Shown: positions 1 through 7,738 of the stretch, piece by piece
Position numbering within the stretch: position 1 is the first letter of the stretch
How the letters are laid out: every line of letters begins with the position of its first letter
Assembly (NCBI RefSeq): GCF_030149515.1
Contig: NZ_JASBRI010000022.1
Span: forward strand, 124,001-188,000
Reading direction: 5' to 3'
Length of the DNA stretch: 64,000 bases
From: Maricaulis sp.
GTDB lineage: Bacteria; Pseudomonadota; Alphaproteobacteria; Caulobacterales; Maricaulaceae
Translations under genes and position numbers: made by a program
Notes under the pieces: generated by a model
What the model was told of the DNA's origin: nothing
What the model saw: only the letters and a program-made list of their open reading frames with translations
Databases searched by the model: none

Positions 1-940
1 ACACCGGGTCGGCCACCGACCACTCGCCCGCGAACCCCGCCGGACGGAACAGCGAGATACAGGGTGTCATGGTGCCGGTGACCGCGATGCCCGGCTCCTG
101 TCCCGGCCGCAACACGGCCATCATCGTATTGGTCGTGTGGTGCGGGCGCAGCAACCCGCCGCCATGCATGCAGATATCGCCGGTCGAGCTGCGGGAGAAT
201 CCGTCGCCCCGGTCATGACTTCGCATCAGACGGGCCAGCTGTACCAGGTCCGGCCGGGTCATCGCCTCCAGCCCGGTCAGCGCGCAGGCCCGGCGCTGGC
301 GGGCCCGGCCGAATGTGCGCATCAGCCAGCCCTCCCGCCGCGGTGCGAACCCGCCGGCGGGCGCGCCGCCCGACGCCATGTCCGCGCCGCCGGAGATCGA
401 GTAGCAGTTGGAAATCGCGGCATGCCGCGGATAGCGCTTGAGCAGCCAGTCCCGGCCACAGGTCTCCAGCACAAGGATTTCCGCTGCATCGGCAATCAGG
501 AAGGCATTGTCGTAGCGGAAACGCTTGTCGCGGTGCCCGGCCGGCCCGCCCTGGCCATGGGTTTCCAGCAGGTGGATGATCACGGCGGCCGCCTCGTGCG
601 CCGACCCGCCGCGTTCCAGGCCCAGCCGCACCAGATCCATGCCCAGCAGGGCCTCGCCCTTGCGCATCACGGTGCGGGAAAACACGGCCTCGTTTCCGAT
701 CGCCACGCCGGCGGCATTCACCCCCATTTCCGCGCCCCACATCCAGTCGGGCCGGCACAGGATCGTGGCGTGACGGTCCGGAACCTGGGCGATTTCGATA
801 TAGGTACAGCGCACCGTTCCCGCGGTATCGCCGACGACAGCCTCGTGGCGTTCCACGCGCTGGGCCTCGCGCGGTTCGCGGTCGGAATTCTTGGCGAAGA
901 GGATGGCATCCTCCCGCCGGATCGCCACGGTATCGCACAT
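1..940 (-). CDS. Secernin-like peptidase C69 family protein (3' end outside window)
   Basis: The reading frame starts MCDTV and runs 313 codons to the window edge without a stop, so the C-terminus is missing. Met-Cys at the very start is the hallmark of the Ntn-hydrolase family C69/secernin, where Cys2 becomes the N-terminal nucleophile after Met removal. The following NSDREP segment also matches secernins. Members are dipeptidases or amidohydrolases; the substrate here is unknown. Its ATG shares one base with the TGA of the upstream amine oxidase (TGATG), so the two are translationally coupled. Several long ORFs overlap this gene in other frames, but only this frame gives the family start. 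Confidence 0.85.
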   Translation of the reverse strand, partial: MCDTVAIRREDAILFAKNSDREPREAQRVERHEAVVGDTAGTVRCTYIEIAQVPDRHATILCRPDWMWGAEMGVNAAGVAIGNEAVFSRTVMRKGEALLGMDLVRLGLERGGSAHEAAAVIIHLLETHGQGGPAGHRDKRFRYDNAFLIADAAEILVLETCGRDWLLKRYPRHAAISNCYSISGGADMASGGAPAGGFAPRREGWLMRTFGRARQRRACALTGLEAMTRPDLVQLARLMRSHDRGDGFSRSSTGDICMHGGGLLRPHHTTNTMMAVLRPGQEPGIAVTGTMTPCISLFRPAGFAGEWSVADPV

Positions 941-2298
941 CAGCTCGCCTCCAGCGCCGCCTCGACCTCGGCCACGGCGCGCTCGGCGGCTTCCAGCGCA
1001 CCGTCGAAATAGCCGAAATAGCGCGTCGCCGCTTCGGTTCCGGCGATATGCACCGGCCCCAGCGGTTCGCGCAGATGCCGGCCATAGGCGGTCCACACGC
1101 CCGGCCCCATCAGCGCGGCATAACAGCCACGGGAAAAGGGTTCGGCGGTCCAGTCCCTGTCGACATAATCAACGGGGTGGCGGGCCTGTTCGCCGAAGCA
1201 GGCGGCAAAGGCATCGAGCACGGCAGCGCGGCGTTCGGCCGGATCGCGGCCGGACCAGCGCCGCGCCTCGTCGCCCTCGATGAAACCCAGCAATTGTCCC
1301 GCCGTCTTGCCCTGTTCCGTATTGTCGAACGTCACGCGCACGGTGAGCTCCGGCGCCACGGCCTGGCCGGCCAGGCCCCTGTCGCGCCAGAAGGGCGTTT
1401 CATACTGCGCCACGCATTTGATGCAGGCACCCGGCGCCATGCGCATCCACAGCCCGGCCCGGCCGGCAGGCAGGTCGGGCGTGAACCGCATGCGGAAGGC
1501 CTGGCTGGGAGGCACGGCCAGAATGGCGCGGCGGGCGGCGTAGCGGCGCTTGCCGGTCTCAACGCTCACGCCGCCGGACCAGTCGATCGTCCTGGCCGCC
1601 TCGCCCAGCCTCACACGCGGGCCCAGCGTCTGCGCAACGCGATCGGCCAGCCCCGCCATATTGCCGTGTACCCGGTCCTGCTGGGCCCCGCCCGTGGTGG
1701 AAACCAGATTGTCCAGCGAAGTGCCCGCGCGGGCATAAAAGAGGGCGTGCAACAGGGAAACATCGTGCGGCTCGGCCGCGAAAACGGCACCGATACCGGC
1801 TGCGAAAACCGCGCAGGCCCGGCGCGAGACAGCATGCCGGCGCATCCATTCGGCCACTGTCATACTGTCCCACAGCGCCGCTCTGGGGTGATCCCAGGGC
1901 CGCAATGTATCGATCTGCGCCGCCATCGCATCGAAACGCGTCATCATCCAGTGGACATTGAGAAGCACATGCGGGGCGAGTTTGGGTATGGTGCCGCGGT
2001 AGCGGCCCAGCCGGCCGCGTGAATGCACCAGGCGGTCGCCATGATCCCACAGCGGATAGGTCTGCATGCCCATCGTCTCGATCAGCGCATAGAGCCGGTC
2101 CTGGCCCGGCCCGACCCATTGCCCGCCGATATCGACACTGTCGCCATTGGCGAATGTGTGCGCCAGCGCCCGCCCGCCGACCCGGTCGCGGGCCTCCAGC
2201 ACGATCACATCGTGGCGCCGGGCCAGCAATTGGGCGGCACGCAGGCCCGACAGGCCGGCGCCGATGACGATCACATCGCAGCTCTCTGTTTCGGCCAT
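940..2298 (-). CDS. Flavin monoamine oxidase family protein
   Basis: A 452-residue FAD-dependent amine oxidase. Near the N-terminus it has the Rossmann dinucleotide motif IGAGLSGLRAA, followed by the LEARDRVGGR segment typical of the family. Near the C-terminus IAGTEAATRYFGYFDGA is the second FAD-contact region. The family oxidises primary or secondary amines to imines, producing hydrogen peroxide; the substrate cannot be read from sequence. An in-frame ATG lies 21 bases upstream, but I chose 2298 because GGGGGTG sits directly before it and the upstream ATG has no ribosome site. It is cotranscribed with the secernin-like gene. Confidence 0.88.
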   Translation of the reverse strand: MAETESCDVIVIGAGLSGLRAAQLLARRHDVIVLEARDRVGGRALAHTFANGDSVDIGGQWVGPGQDRLYALIETMGMQTYPLWDHGDRLVHSRGRLGRYRGTIPKLAPHVLLNVHWMMTRFDAMAAQIDTLRPWDHPRAALWDSMTVAEWMRRHAVSRRACAVFAAGIGAVFAAEPHDVSLLHALFYARAGTSLDNLVSTTGGAQQDRVHGNMAGLADRVAQTLGPRVRLGEAARTIDWSGGVSVETGKRRYAARRAILAVPPSQAFRMRFTPDLPAGRAGLWMRMAPGACIKCVAQYETPFWRDRGLAGQAVAPELTVRVTFDNTEQGKTAGQLLGFIEGDEARRWSGRDPAERRAAVLDAFAACFGEQARHPVDYVDRDWTAEPFSRGCYAALMGPGVWTAYGRHLREPLGPVHIAGTEAATRYFGYFDGALEAAERAVAEVEAALEAS

Positions 2299-2362
2299 GC
2301 TCACCCCCCGTCGCGCCATGCTGCGACGATTTCATGCAGAATGGCCAGTCTTGCGCCGGATC

Positions 2363-2377
2363 TTAACCGGGCGCTAA
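2363..2377 (+). promoter_or_regulatory. Candidate CtrA-like box upstream of the DUF1134 gene
   Basis: TTAA-N7-CTAA, one base from the TTAA-N7-TTAA core bound by the cell-cycle regulator CtrA. It lies about 73 bases before the DUF1134 start, in the gap shared with the divergent amine oxidase. The assignment is a motif match only; CtrA itself is not encoded in the window. Confidence 0.25.
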
Positions 2378-2449
2378 TCGTTTCGCCGCTGTCTCGCCGC
2401 ATTCGCCTCGCATTCATGCTGCGGGACGTGTCCGCTAACGGAGTTTTCC

Positions 2450-3040
2450 ATGCGCGCCATCTTTGCCTTCGCCGCCAGCCTTGTTCTCGGCCTCACCGGG
2501 GCAGGCTTGGCCCAGGACCCCGAATACGGCCAGCCGAGCGAATATTCCGAGCCGGTCGACACCTATTCCCAGGACGAGCTTGTTGACGCGGTCTCCGACT
2601 TTTTCGGAGTCACCGCCGAAGCCGCGGCCAGCGTGCTGGAGCGTGTGTTTTCCGATCTGGGACGCCCGGTCGGCTATGTCGCGGGCGAAGAGGTTTCCGG
2701 CGCTGCCGGGATCGGCCTGCGCTATGGCGAGGGCTATCTGACCCTGAAAACGGGCGAGCGCGAGAAAGTGTACTGGCGCGGCCCCTCGATCGGTTTCGAT
2801 GCCGGCGGCAATGCCAGCCGCGTCTTCGTGCTGGTCTACAATCTCCACGATGTCGACCGGCTGTACCAGCGCTTTCCCGGCGTTGAGGGCTCGGCCTATT
2901 TCGTCGCCGGCATGGGTGTAAACTACCAGCGTGCCGACGAGGTTACCCTGGCCCCGATCCGCTCCGGCGTCGGCCTTCGCGCCGGCGCGAATGTCGGCTA
3001 TCTGGCCTATTCCCGCCGCCGCGCCTGGCTGCCCTTCTAG
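2450..3040 (+). CDS. DUF1134 / EipA-like periplasmic envelope protein
   Basis: A 196-residue protein with a signal peptide (about residues 1-21, cleavage after AGLA). From residue 50 it matches DUF1134 closely: FSDLGRP, AGEEV, LRYGEG, GPSIGFDAGGN, RFPGVEGSAYFVAG and the C-terminal GVGLRAGANVGYL. The Brucella member EipA is a periplasmic protein needed for envelope stress resistance; its biochemical role is not settled. GGAG precedes the ATG at good spacing. The gene is monocistronic or leads into the GNAT gene 13 bases downstream. Length and motifs are normal for the family. Confidence 0.9.
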   Translation: MRAIFAFAASLVLGLTGAGLAQDPEYGQPSEYSEPVDTYSQDELVDAVSDFFGVTAEAAASVLERVFSDLGRPVGYVAGEEVSGAAGIGLRYGEGYLTLKTGEREKVYWRGPSIGFDAGGNASRVFVLVYNLHDVDRLYQRFPGVEGSAYFVAGMGVNYQRADEVTLAPIRSGVGLRAGANVGYLAYSRRRAWLPF

Positions 3041-3053
3041 ACCGGTTGACCAC

Positions 3054-3575
3054 ATGCAGATCCGTGCCTGCGATCCCGGCGACCATGACGGGATCGATGC
3101 CCTCCTCAAATCCGCCTTCCCCACACCGGCCGAAGCGCGCCTGGTGACGGCCCTGCGTGCCGCCGATGCCGACACGCTGGAACTGGTCGCCGACGATCAT
3201 GGCCGAATCGCCGGCGCGGTGATGTTTTCACCGGTCACGGCCATCGCGGCCAACGGGTCCCAGGCCTATGGCGCCGGGCTGGGTCCTGTCGCAGTGATAC
3301 CGGAGCATCAGCGCCGCGGCATCGGCACCGCGCTGGTCGAGGCCGGTCTGGACTATCTGCGCCAGCTCGGCGCGCCCTGGTGCGTAGTGCTGGGCGACCC
3401 GGCCTATTACGGCCGTTTCGGTTTCAAGCCCGCGTCCGGCCGGGACTGGTCCTGGGCCGGCGATCCGGACGGCGAACACGCCGGCGCCTTCCAGTGGCTC
3501 TCCCTGAGCGGCAAACAGCCCGGCACCGCGGGGCCTTGCCGGGTGCATTACCACCCGGCCTTCGACGCGGTGTGA
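3054..3575 (+). CDS. GNAT family N-acetyltransferase (YhbS-like)
   Basis: A 173-residue single-domain acetyltransferase. The acetyl-CoA pyrophosphate-binding motif A is visible as VAVIPEHQRRGIGTALV (R-R-G-I-G, about residues 82-98). It is followed by VVLGDPAYYGRFGF, which is typical of the YhbS/COG3153 branch. The acceptor substrate is unknown. The start at 3054 is the first ATG that leaves the conserved N-terminal IRACDPGD strand intact; longer versions run back into the DUF1134 gene in another frame. It sits 13 bases downstream of DUF1134, suggesting cotranscription. Confidence 0.85.
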   Translation: MQIRACDPGDHDGIDALLKSAFPTPAEARLVTALRAADADTLELVADDHGRIAGAVMFSPVTAIAANGSQAYGAGLGPVAVIPEHQRRGIGTALVEAGLDYLRQLGAPWCVVLGDPAYYGRFGFKPASGRDWSWAGDPDGEHAGAFQWLSLSGKQPGTAGPCRVHYHPAFDAV

Positions 3576-3581
3576 GCGGGA

Positions 3582-4082
3582 TCAGTCCGGCGCCCGGTGG
3601 GCATAGCTGAGCACACGCGACAATACCCATTCCCCGTCATCGCCGAGCAGCCAGAGATGCGCGAAATCGGCCTGGCCGGTCAGGGTTTCGCTACCGTCGG
3701 CATGCTCGATGGTGAAGGTATGCGCGCCGAACTGGATGACACCATACAGTTCGCCACCGGAGCGCAGCGGTTCGATCCGCATGCTGCCGGCAACCAGATC
3801 GCGGCGCAGCGGCTCTTCGCGGCTGCAGATATTCTGCTCGACATTGGTCAGGAAGGCGTCGCGGCTGCGGGTGACGCCGCCCTGGTCGTGGTAGAATTCC
3901 AGGTCCTGCGCCACCAGCGCCGCTGTCTCGTCGAGATCGCAATCATTGAACCCGACCTCGAAAAGGCGCCGGTCCAGATCGGCGAAGACAGCATCCAGAT
4001 CGGGTCCGGCCGGTGTTTCGGCCGAGGCGGCGGATGTCAGGAAGGCGGCAGACAGGCCAAGGGCGGCAAGGCGTGGGAACAT
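3582..4082 (-). CDS. Secreted NTF2-like (DUF4440-type) protein
   Basis: A 166-residue protein with a cleavable signal peptide (MFPRLAALGLSAAFLTSAASA). The mature part reads like a DUF4440/SnoaL-like cone-fold domain: DLDRRLFEVGFNDCD at the start, EFYHDQGGVTRSRDAF in the middle and HLWLLGDDGEWVLSRVLSYAH at the end. Such domains bind small molecules or have no known activity, and no function can be assigned. The start was placed at 4082 because AAAAAAGGACA precedes it and the signal peptide begins there. It is convergent with the GNAT gene, six bases apart. Confidence 0.7.
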   Translation of the reverse strand: MFPRLAALGLSAAFLTSAASAETPAGPDLDAVFADLDRRLFEVGFNDCDLDETAALVAQDLEFYHDQGGVTRSRDAFLTNVEQNICSREEPLRRDLVAGSMRIEPLRSGGELYGVIQFGAHTFTIEHADGSETLTGQADFAHLWLLGDDGEWVLSRVLSYAHRAPD

Positions 4083-4175
4083 GGGTTTGTCCTTTTTTCG
4101 GCTGCCGCAAGGAGGCGCCGGGCCGGGCCCGCAAACAACCGGGAATACGGAGCCTGACATCCCGCTTTCGGGTTT

Positions 4176-4595
4176 TTAATGTTCCCCTTCGCACAGCGCG
4201 TGGTCGGACAGGGTCTGGATGACGCGGCACTTGTCGACAACGCCATGAGAACAGCGCTCGACCATGCGTTCCAGCTCGGCCCGCACCGCTTCCAGCCCGG
4301 CAATCCGCCTCTCCACATCGGCCAGCTGCTTTCGGGCGATGGCGTCGGCCTCCTCGCAGGATTGATGCGGCCGGTTGGTGAGATCCTGCAGCGCACGCAG
4401 ATCGTCCAGGCCGAAGCCCAGCTCGCGGCCATGCCGGATGAAGCGCAATTGCTCGAGATGGCCGGCCGAATAGCGTCGCTGGCCGCCGGGCGAACGCGGC
4501 GGCGTGTCGAGCATGCCGATGGATTCGTAGTATCGAATGGTCGGCACCTTCACCCCGGACTGCCGGGACAGATTGCCGATAGACATATCTGACAT
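4176..4595 (-). CDS. MerR-family metal-responsive regulator (ZntR/CadR/PbrR type)
   Basis: A 139-residue MerR regulator. The N-terminal winged helix (residues 5-29, IGNLSRQSGVKVPTIRYYE) is followed by a long dimerisation helix. Cysteines sit at 80, 115, 123 and 135, with His117. C80, C115 and C123 correspond to the metal ligands of ZntR/CadR/PbrR regulators, so zinc, cadmium or lead is the likely effector. The start at 4595 is preceded by AAGGG; a second ATG lies nine bases downstream. It is transcribed divergently from a CDF transporter gene and the shared gap holds a matching operator, so it most likely activates that transporter. Confidence 0.9.
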   Translation of the reverse strand: MSDMSIGNLSRQSGVKVPTIRYYESIGMLDTPPRSPGGQRRYSAGHLEQLRFIRHGRELGFGLDDLRALQDLTNRPHQSCEEADAIARKQLADVERRIAGLEAVRAELERMVERCSHGVVDKCRVIQTLSDHALCEGEH

Positions 4596-4602
4596 TTTGC
4601 CC

Positions 4603-4633
4603 TTGAACCTCCAGTCGCTAGAGGAATTAGGCT
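4603..4633 (+). promoter_or_regulatory. MerR-type operator/promoter of the CDF transporter gene
   Basis: A -35 element TTGAAC (4603-4608) and a -10 element TAGGCT (4628-4633) are separated by 19 bases, the over-long spacer that MerR activators correct by twisting DNA. Between them is the dyad CCTCCAG-TCG-CTAGAGG (4608-4624), seven-base arms with one mismatch. It lies 33 bases before the transporter start and eight bases from the regulator start, so it probably also autoregulates the regulator. Confidence 0.85.
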
Positions 4634-4665
4634 GCAAATCGTGGACGAAGGCAAGGAGGCGCGGC

Positions 4666-5292
4666 GTGTCCGGCAGTTGTTGTGAAACAAGGGAATTCGA
4701 CGGCGCCTCGCCAGCCTTCCGCCGGGCCCTGTGGGCCGTCATCGGTATCAATGCAGCGATGTTCGCCGTGGAGATGCTGGCGGGCGCCGCCGCGCAATCC
4801 CAGGCCCTGAAGGCCGATGCGCTCGACTTTGCAGCGGATACGGCAACCTATGCCCTCTCGCTTCTTGTGATCGGCCGCCCGGCAGCCTGGCGCGCCAATG
4901 CGGCATTGGTCAAAGCCGCCAGCCTGTTTGTCATGGGCGGGGCGATCCTGGGCCTGGCGCTCTATCGCGCCCTGTTCGCCGCCCAGCCAGACGCCACGGT
5001 CATGGGCTCCATTGCCCTTCTTGCGCTGGCGGCAAATCTGGCCAGCGTGGTCATCCTGGTGCGCTGGCGCAATGGCGATGCGAATGTCCGCTCGGTCTGG
5101 CTGTGCTCGCGCAATGATGCCATCGGCAATATCGCCGTCTTCGTCTCGGCCGGGCTGGTGGCCTGGACCGGAACGCACTGGCCCGACGTCGTCGTGGCCG
5201 CACTGATGGCCGGCCTCTTCCTGACCTCGGCGACGCAAATCCTTGTCAAGGCCCTGAACGAGCGCCGGCAGGCGGCGGGACCGGCCGTCTGA
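4666..5292 (+). CDS. Short CDF-type cation efflux protein
   Basis: A 208-residue membrane protein starting at GTG with a strong AGGAGG six bases upstream. The N-terminus carries a Cys-Cys pair (residues 5-6). Several hydrophobic helices follow, with the CDF metal-site pattern D-x3-D in KADALDFAAD. The second site, normally H-x3-D, reads C-x3-D (CSRNDAIGN). The protein ends without the usual cytoplasmic C-terminal domain, so it is a transmembrane-only CDF. The divergent MerR regulator and its operator indicate metal-induced expression; zinc, cadmium or lead are the likely substrates. The Cys substitution suggests a softer metal, but that is inference. Confidence 0.85.
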   Translation: MSGSCCETREFDGASPAFRRALWAVIGINAAMFAVEMLAGAAAQSQALKADALDFAADTATYALSLLVIGRPAAWRANAALVKAASLFVMGGAILGLALYRALFAAQPDATVMGSIALLALAANLASVVILVRWRNGDANVRSVWLCSRNDAIGNIAVFVSAGLVAWTGTHWPDVVVAALMAGLFLTSATQILVKALNERRQAAGPAV

Positions 5293-5403
5293 TTGTGCCC
5301 TGGTGCAATTTCGCTGATGTCGGGGTCAGCAAAATCGCTCCAGCTCCTTGTTCTATTGCATTTTCAAACCGCGAAAGCGGTGCCCGCCTTCGCAAATGAT
5401 GCA

Positions 5404-6006
5404 CTAGCGCCGGTCCCCGGTGGAAAACACCGACCCCATCAGATCGTCTTCATCGCCATGGCGGTGCCGCCGGCGATCGTGATCCGGGTCGCCACGGCTG
5501 TGAGCACCCGGCATTTCACAATCGTGACACCCGTGCGCGATACGCTCGCGGACCAGCGCGAGGCGTTCGGACAGGTCGTGGAACCGGTCCTGGCCATCAT
5601 GCCATAGCGCGGCCGTGTCCTGGCAGCTGGCCTCGTCGAACCGGTTTTCCTGCAGGCAGCGATTATAGGTGCGGCACGACGCCGTGGCGAAACGGTAGGA
5701 CGCATCGAGATCGGTTTCGAAGGCCGCGATGAGTTCCTGGGTCTCGGTGTCGGCCGCCCCGGAGCGATGGCCGGGCCGGGCGAGGATCGCCTCGCGGTAG
5801 CCGTGCACCTCCTCCAGCATCGCCAGGCGCTGTTCGGCCAGGGTGGCGACCTCGCACATGTCGATCGCAGGCGTCACCGTATCGCGCGAAACCGGCGGGC
5901 GCGGCGGCCCCGACGGGCCGGGCGTGGGGCCGGGCGGCGGGGGTGCAGAATGGCCGCAGGCCGACAGGACCGTCGCCGCCGCAAGCAGGAGTGCCACCTT
6001 TTTCAT
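5404..6006 (-). CDS. Putative lipoprotein, unknown function
   Basis: A 200-residue protein with a lipoprotein signal peptide: MKKVALLLAAATVLSAC with the lipobox LSAC (Cys17). A proline/glycine-rich linker follows, then a mainly helical, Cys-containing region and a His/Asp/Arg-rich tail. AGGAAGG lies nine bases before the chosen ATG; an upstream in-frame ATG abuts it and is less likely. No family is recognised. It follows the peptidoglycan-binding/Sel1 protein on the same strand after 32 bases, so the two may form an envelope operon. Confidence 0.65.
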   Translation of the reverse strand: MKKVALLLAAATVLSACGHSAPPPPGPTPGPSGPPRPPVSRDTVTPAIDMCEVATLAEQRLAMLEEVHGYREAILARPGHRSGAADTETQELIAAFETDLDASYRFATASCRTYNRCLQENRFDEASCQDTAALWHDGQDRFHDLSERLALVRERIAHGCHDCEMPGAHSRGDPDHDRRRHRHGDEDDLMGSVFSTGDRR

Positions 6007-6038
6007 AACGCTCATCCTTCCTGTTTCACCACCGCCGC

Positions 6039-7535
6039 TCAGGGCGTTGTCCCGCTGTCGCCATCGGCGGGCGCGGCCGAGCCGTCCATCGCCGCCCGGT
6101 AGCAGCCGGGTTGATCGAGTTCCTGGCCATGGGCCCGCCGGATTTCGTCCACCCGTCTTTGCCAGGCCAGATAGAAGCGGTCGCCCGTGCGCTCGGCCTC
6201 GGCCAGGAGCCGTTCGGAGATCCGGCGCCAGCGCTCGGCCGGCGGGCCGGACGTGCCGGCAAAGCGCCGCAGGGCCAGCGCCCGCGCATGGCCGAGATCG
6301 GCAGCGCGGCGCAGATAGCTGTCGGCACGTTCCGGGCTTTCGACAATGCCGCACAGACGGTAACTGCCCTGCACGGTCCCGGTGCCGTACATCAGGGCGA
6401 GATTGAAATTGGCCCCGCCATGGCCGCGCTCTGCGGCCGCTTCCAGCCATTCCAGCGCCGTGTCGATATTCTGTTCCAGCCCCAGCCCGGTCGCGAACAT
6501 GATGCCCAGAAGGTTCTGGGCGTAGGTGTCGCGCGCGGTCAGCGCCGCATGGCAGACCAGGGTGACGGTTTCCGACGGGGTCAGCGCCCCGGTCTGGTCG
6601 AACCCCATATCGCCCTGGAAATCGCGCACCGAGCGCCGCGTCATCGGACCGTAGGCTCCGTCGACCTCGCCGGTGTAATAGCCCAGAGCCGAGAGCGCGC
6701 GCTGGCGCAGATCGAGATCGATGATGTCGCCGTCGTCCTCGCTCTGGCTGAAACCGTAGGCAATCCTCGCAAGCGAGGCCTGCGTCGTCGGGCAGGAGCG
6801 TTCCAGGATGGCCGCCTGCAGCCGCCGGTGCGCCACCAGCGAGGCCTGCGCGCCGCCGATGGAGGAGCCGACCAGCAGCGCCTCGTCCCAGGCCTCGCGC
6901 GCATCGTCTATGCGGGCGACGGCCTGGTAGGCATCGCCGATATTCAGCCAGCACCGCGCGACATCCGCGTCTTCGACATCATAGCTCTGCGGCGAACAGA
7001 TGCGGTTTCCCGGGTCGAAACTGTAGACCGGAGGACGATAGCCCCGCCCCGAGGTCGAGCCCGGGCCGGCCACCCCGCGTGACAACGGAAGACGGCCCGA
7101 ACTGCCCGAATAGCCGCTGGAATAGCCGTCTGAAGCGCGATTGGAATACGAGCCGGAGCCTTGGTAGCCGGCCGTTCGGCCACTGCCGGGGCCATTCGTG
7201 CCTGGAGGCGGATCGGGATAGCGGATCTGCCCGTCCGTTGTGGAATAGCCATCGTCCGGGGACCGCGAACCGAGTGGAACGTGATCGGATGTCATGCCGC
7301 TGGAACCGCCCGGCGAAACGGACCTGGCCGGGCTCTGGCTGTCCTGGCGTTCCCCGCCGAAAGGCCACCATCGCGAGCCACTGTCCTGCTCGCGGGCATC
7401 CGGGCAGTACTGGACCGCACAGTAGCCGGCGCGATAGGCGCGCGAATGCGTGTAGCCCAGGATCGCCACCAGGCCGATGACGACAAGAATCGTCGCCGCT
7501 GCCTGGGCGAGGAGCGCTGTGACGCGTTCGAGCAT
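6039..7535 (-). CDS. Membrane-anchored protein with peptidoglycan-binding and Sel1-like repeats
   Basis: A 498-residue protein. One N-terminal transmembrane helix (about residues 10-30, ILVVIGLVAILGYTH) is followed by a long Ser/Gly/Pro/Tyr-rich disordered stretch to about residue 175. Next come TPR-like helices and a PG_binding_1-type segment (RALSALGYYTGEVDGAYGP, then TRRSVRDFQ). Sel1-like repeats follow (NLLGIMFATGLGL, ANFNLALMYGTG, ADLGHARALAL). The topology predicts a periplasmic body tethered to the inner membrane, probably an envelope scaffold. The ATG at 7535 was preferred over an upstream TTG. A lipoprotein gene follows on the same strand. Confidence 0.75.
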   Translation of the reverse strand: MLERVTALLAQAAATILVVIGLVAILGYTHSRAYRAGYCAVQYCPDAREQDSGSRWWPFGGERQDSQSPARSVSPGGSSGMTSDHVPLGSRSPDDGYSTTDGQIRYPDPPPGTNGPGSGRTAGYQGSGSYSNRASDGYSSGYSGSSGRLPLSRGVAGPGSTSGRGYRPPVYSFDPGNRICSPQSYDVEDADVARCWLNIGDAYQAVARIDDAREAWDEALLVGSSIGGAQASLVAHRRLQAAILERSCPTTQASLARIAYGFSQSEDDGDIIDLDLRQRALSALGYYTGEVDGAYGPMTRRSVRDFQGDMGFDQTGALTPSETVTLVCHAALTARDTYAQNLLGIMFATGLGLEQNIDTALEWLEAAAERGHGGANFNLALMYGTGTVQGSYRLCGIVESPERADSYLRRAADLGHARALALRRFAGTSGPPAERWRRISERLLAEAERTGDRFYLAWQRRVDEIRRAHGQELDQPGCYRAAMDGSAAPADGDSGTTP

Positions 7536-7580
7536 TCCGGATCCCGCCTCTCCGGGACGCCCCAAAGCCCCGGCTACTGA

Positions 7581-7595
7581 TTACCTAGTGGTTAA
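7581..7595 (-). promoter_or_regulatory. Candidate CtrA-like box
   Basis: On the minus strand the sequence reads TTAA-N7-GTAA, one mismatch from the TTAA-N7-TTAA core. It ends about 46 bases before the start of the peptidoglycan-binding/Sel1 gene, where CtrA boxes commonly overlap the -35 region. Motif evidence only. Confidence 0.25.
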
Positions 7596-7738
7596 CCATA
7601 CTAGCGGCCGCAGGACCTCACCGCCATACGCGCAACGCGGGATTCGAAAAAATTTTTCTCCCGCAAGGAATGAATATGCGTTTCTCGCCAATGCGTTGAG
7701 AGACGCGGCCGAAATTCCCCCGGCACGCGAATTCCGGC

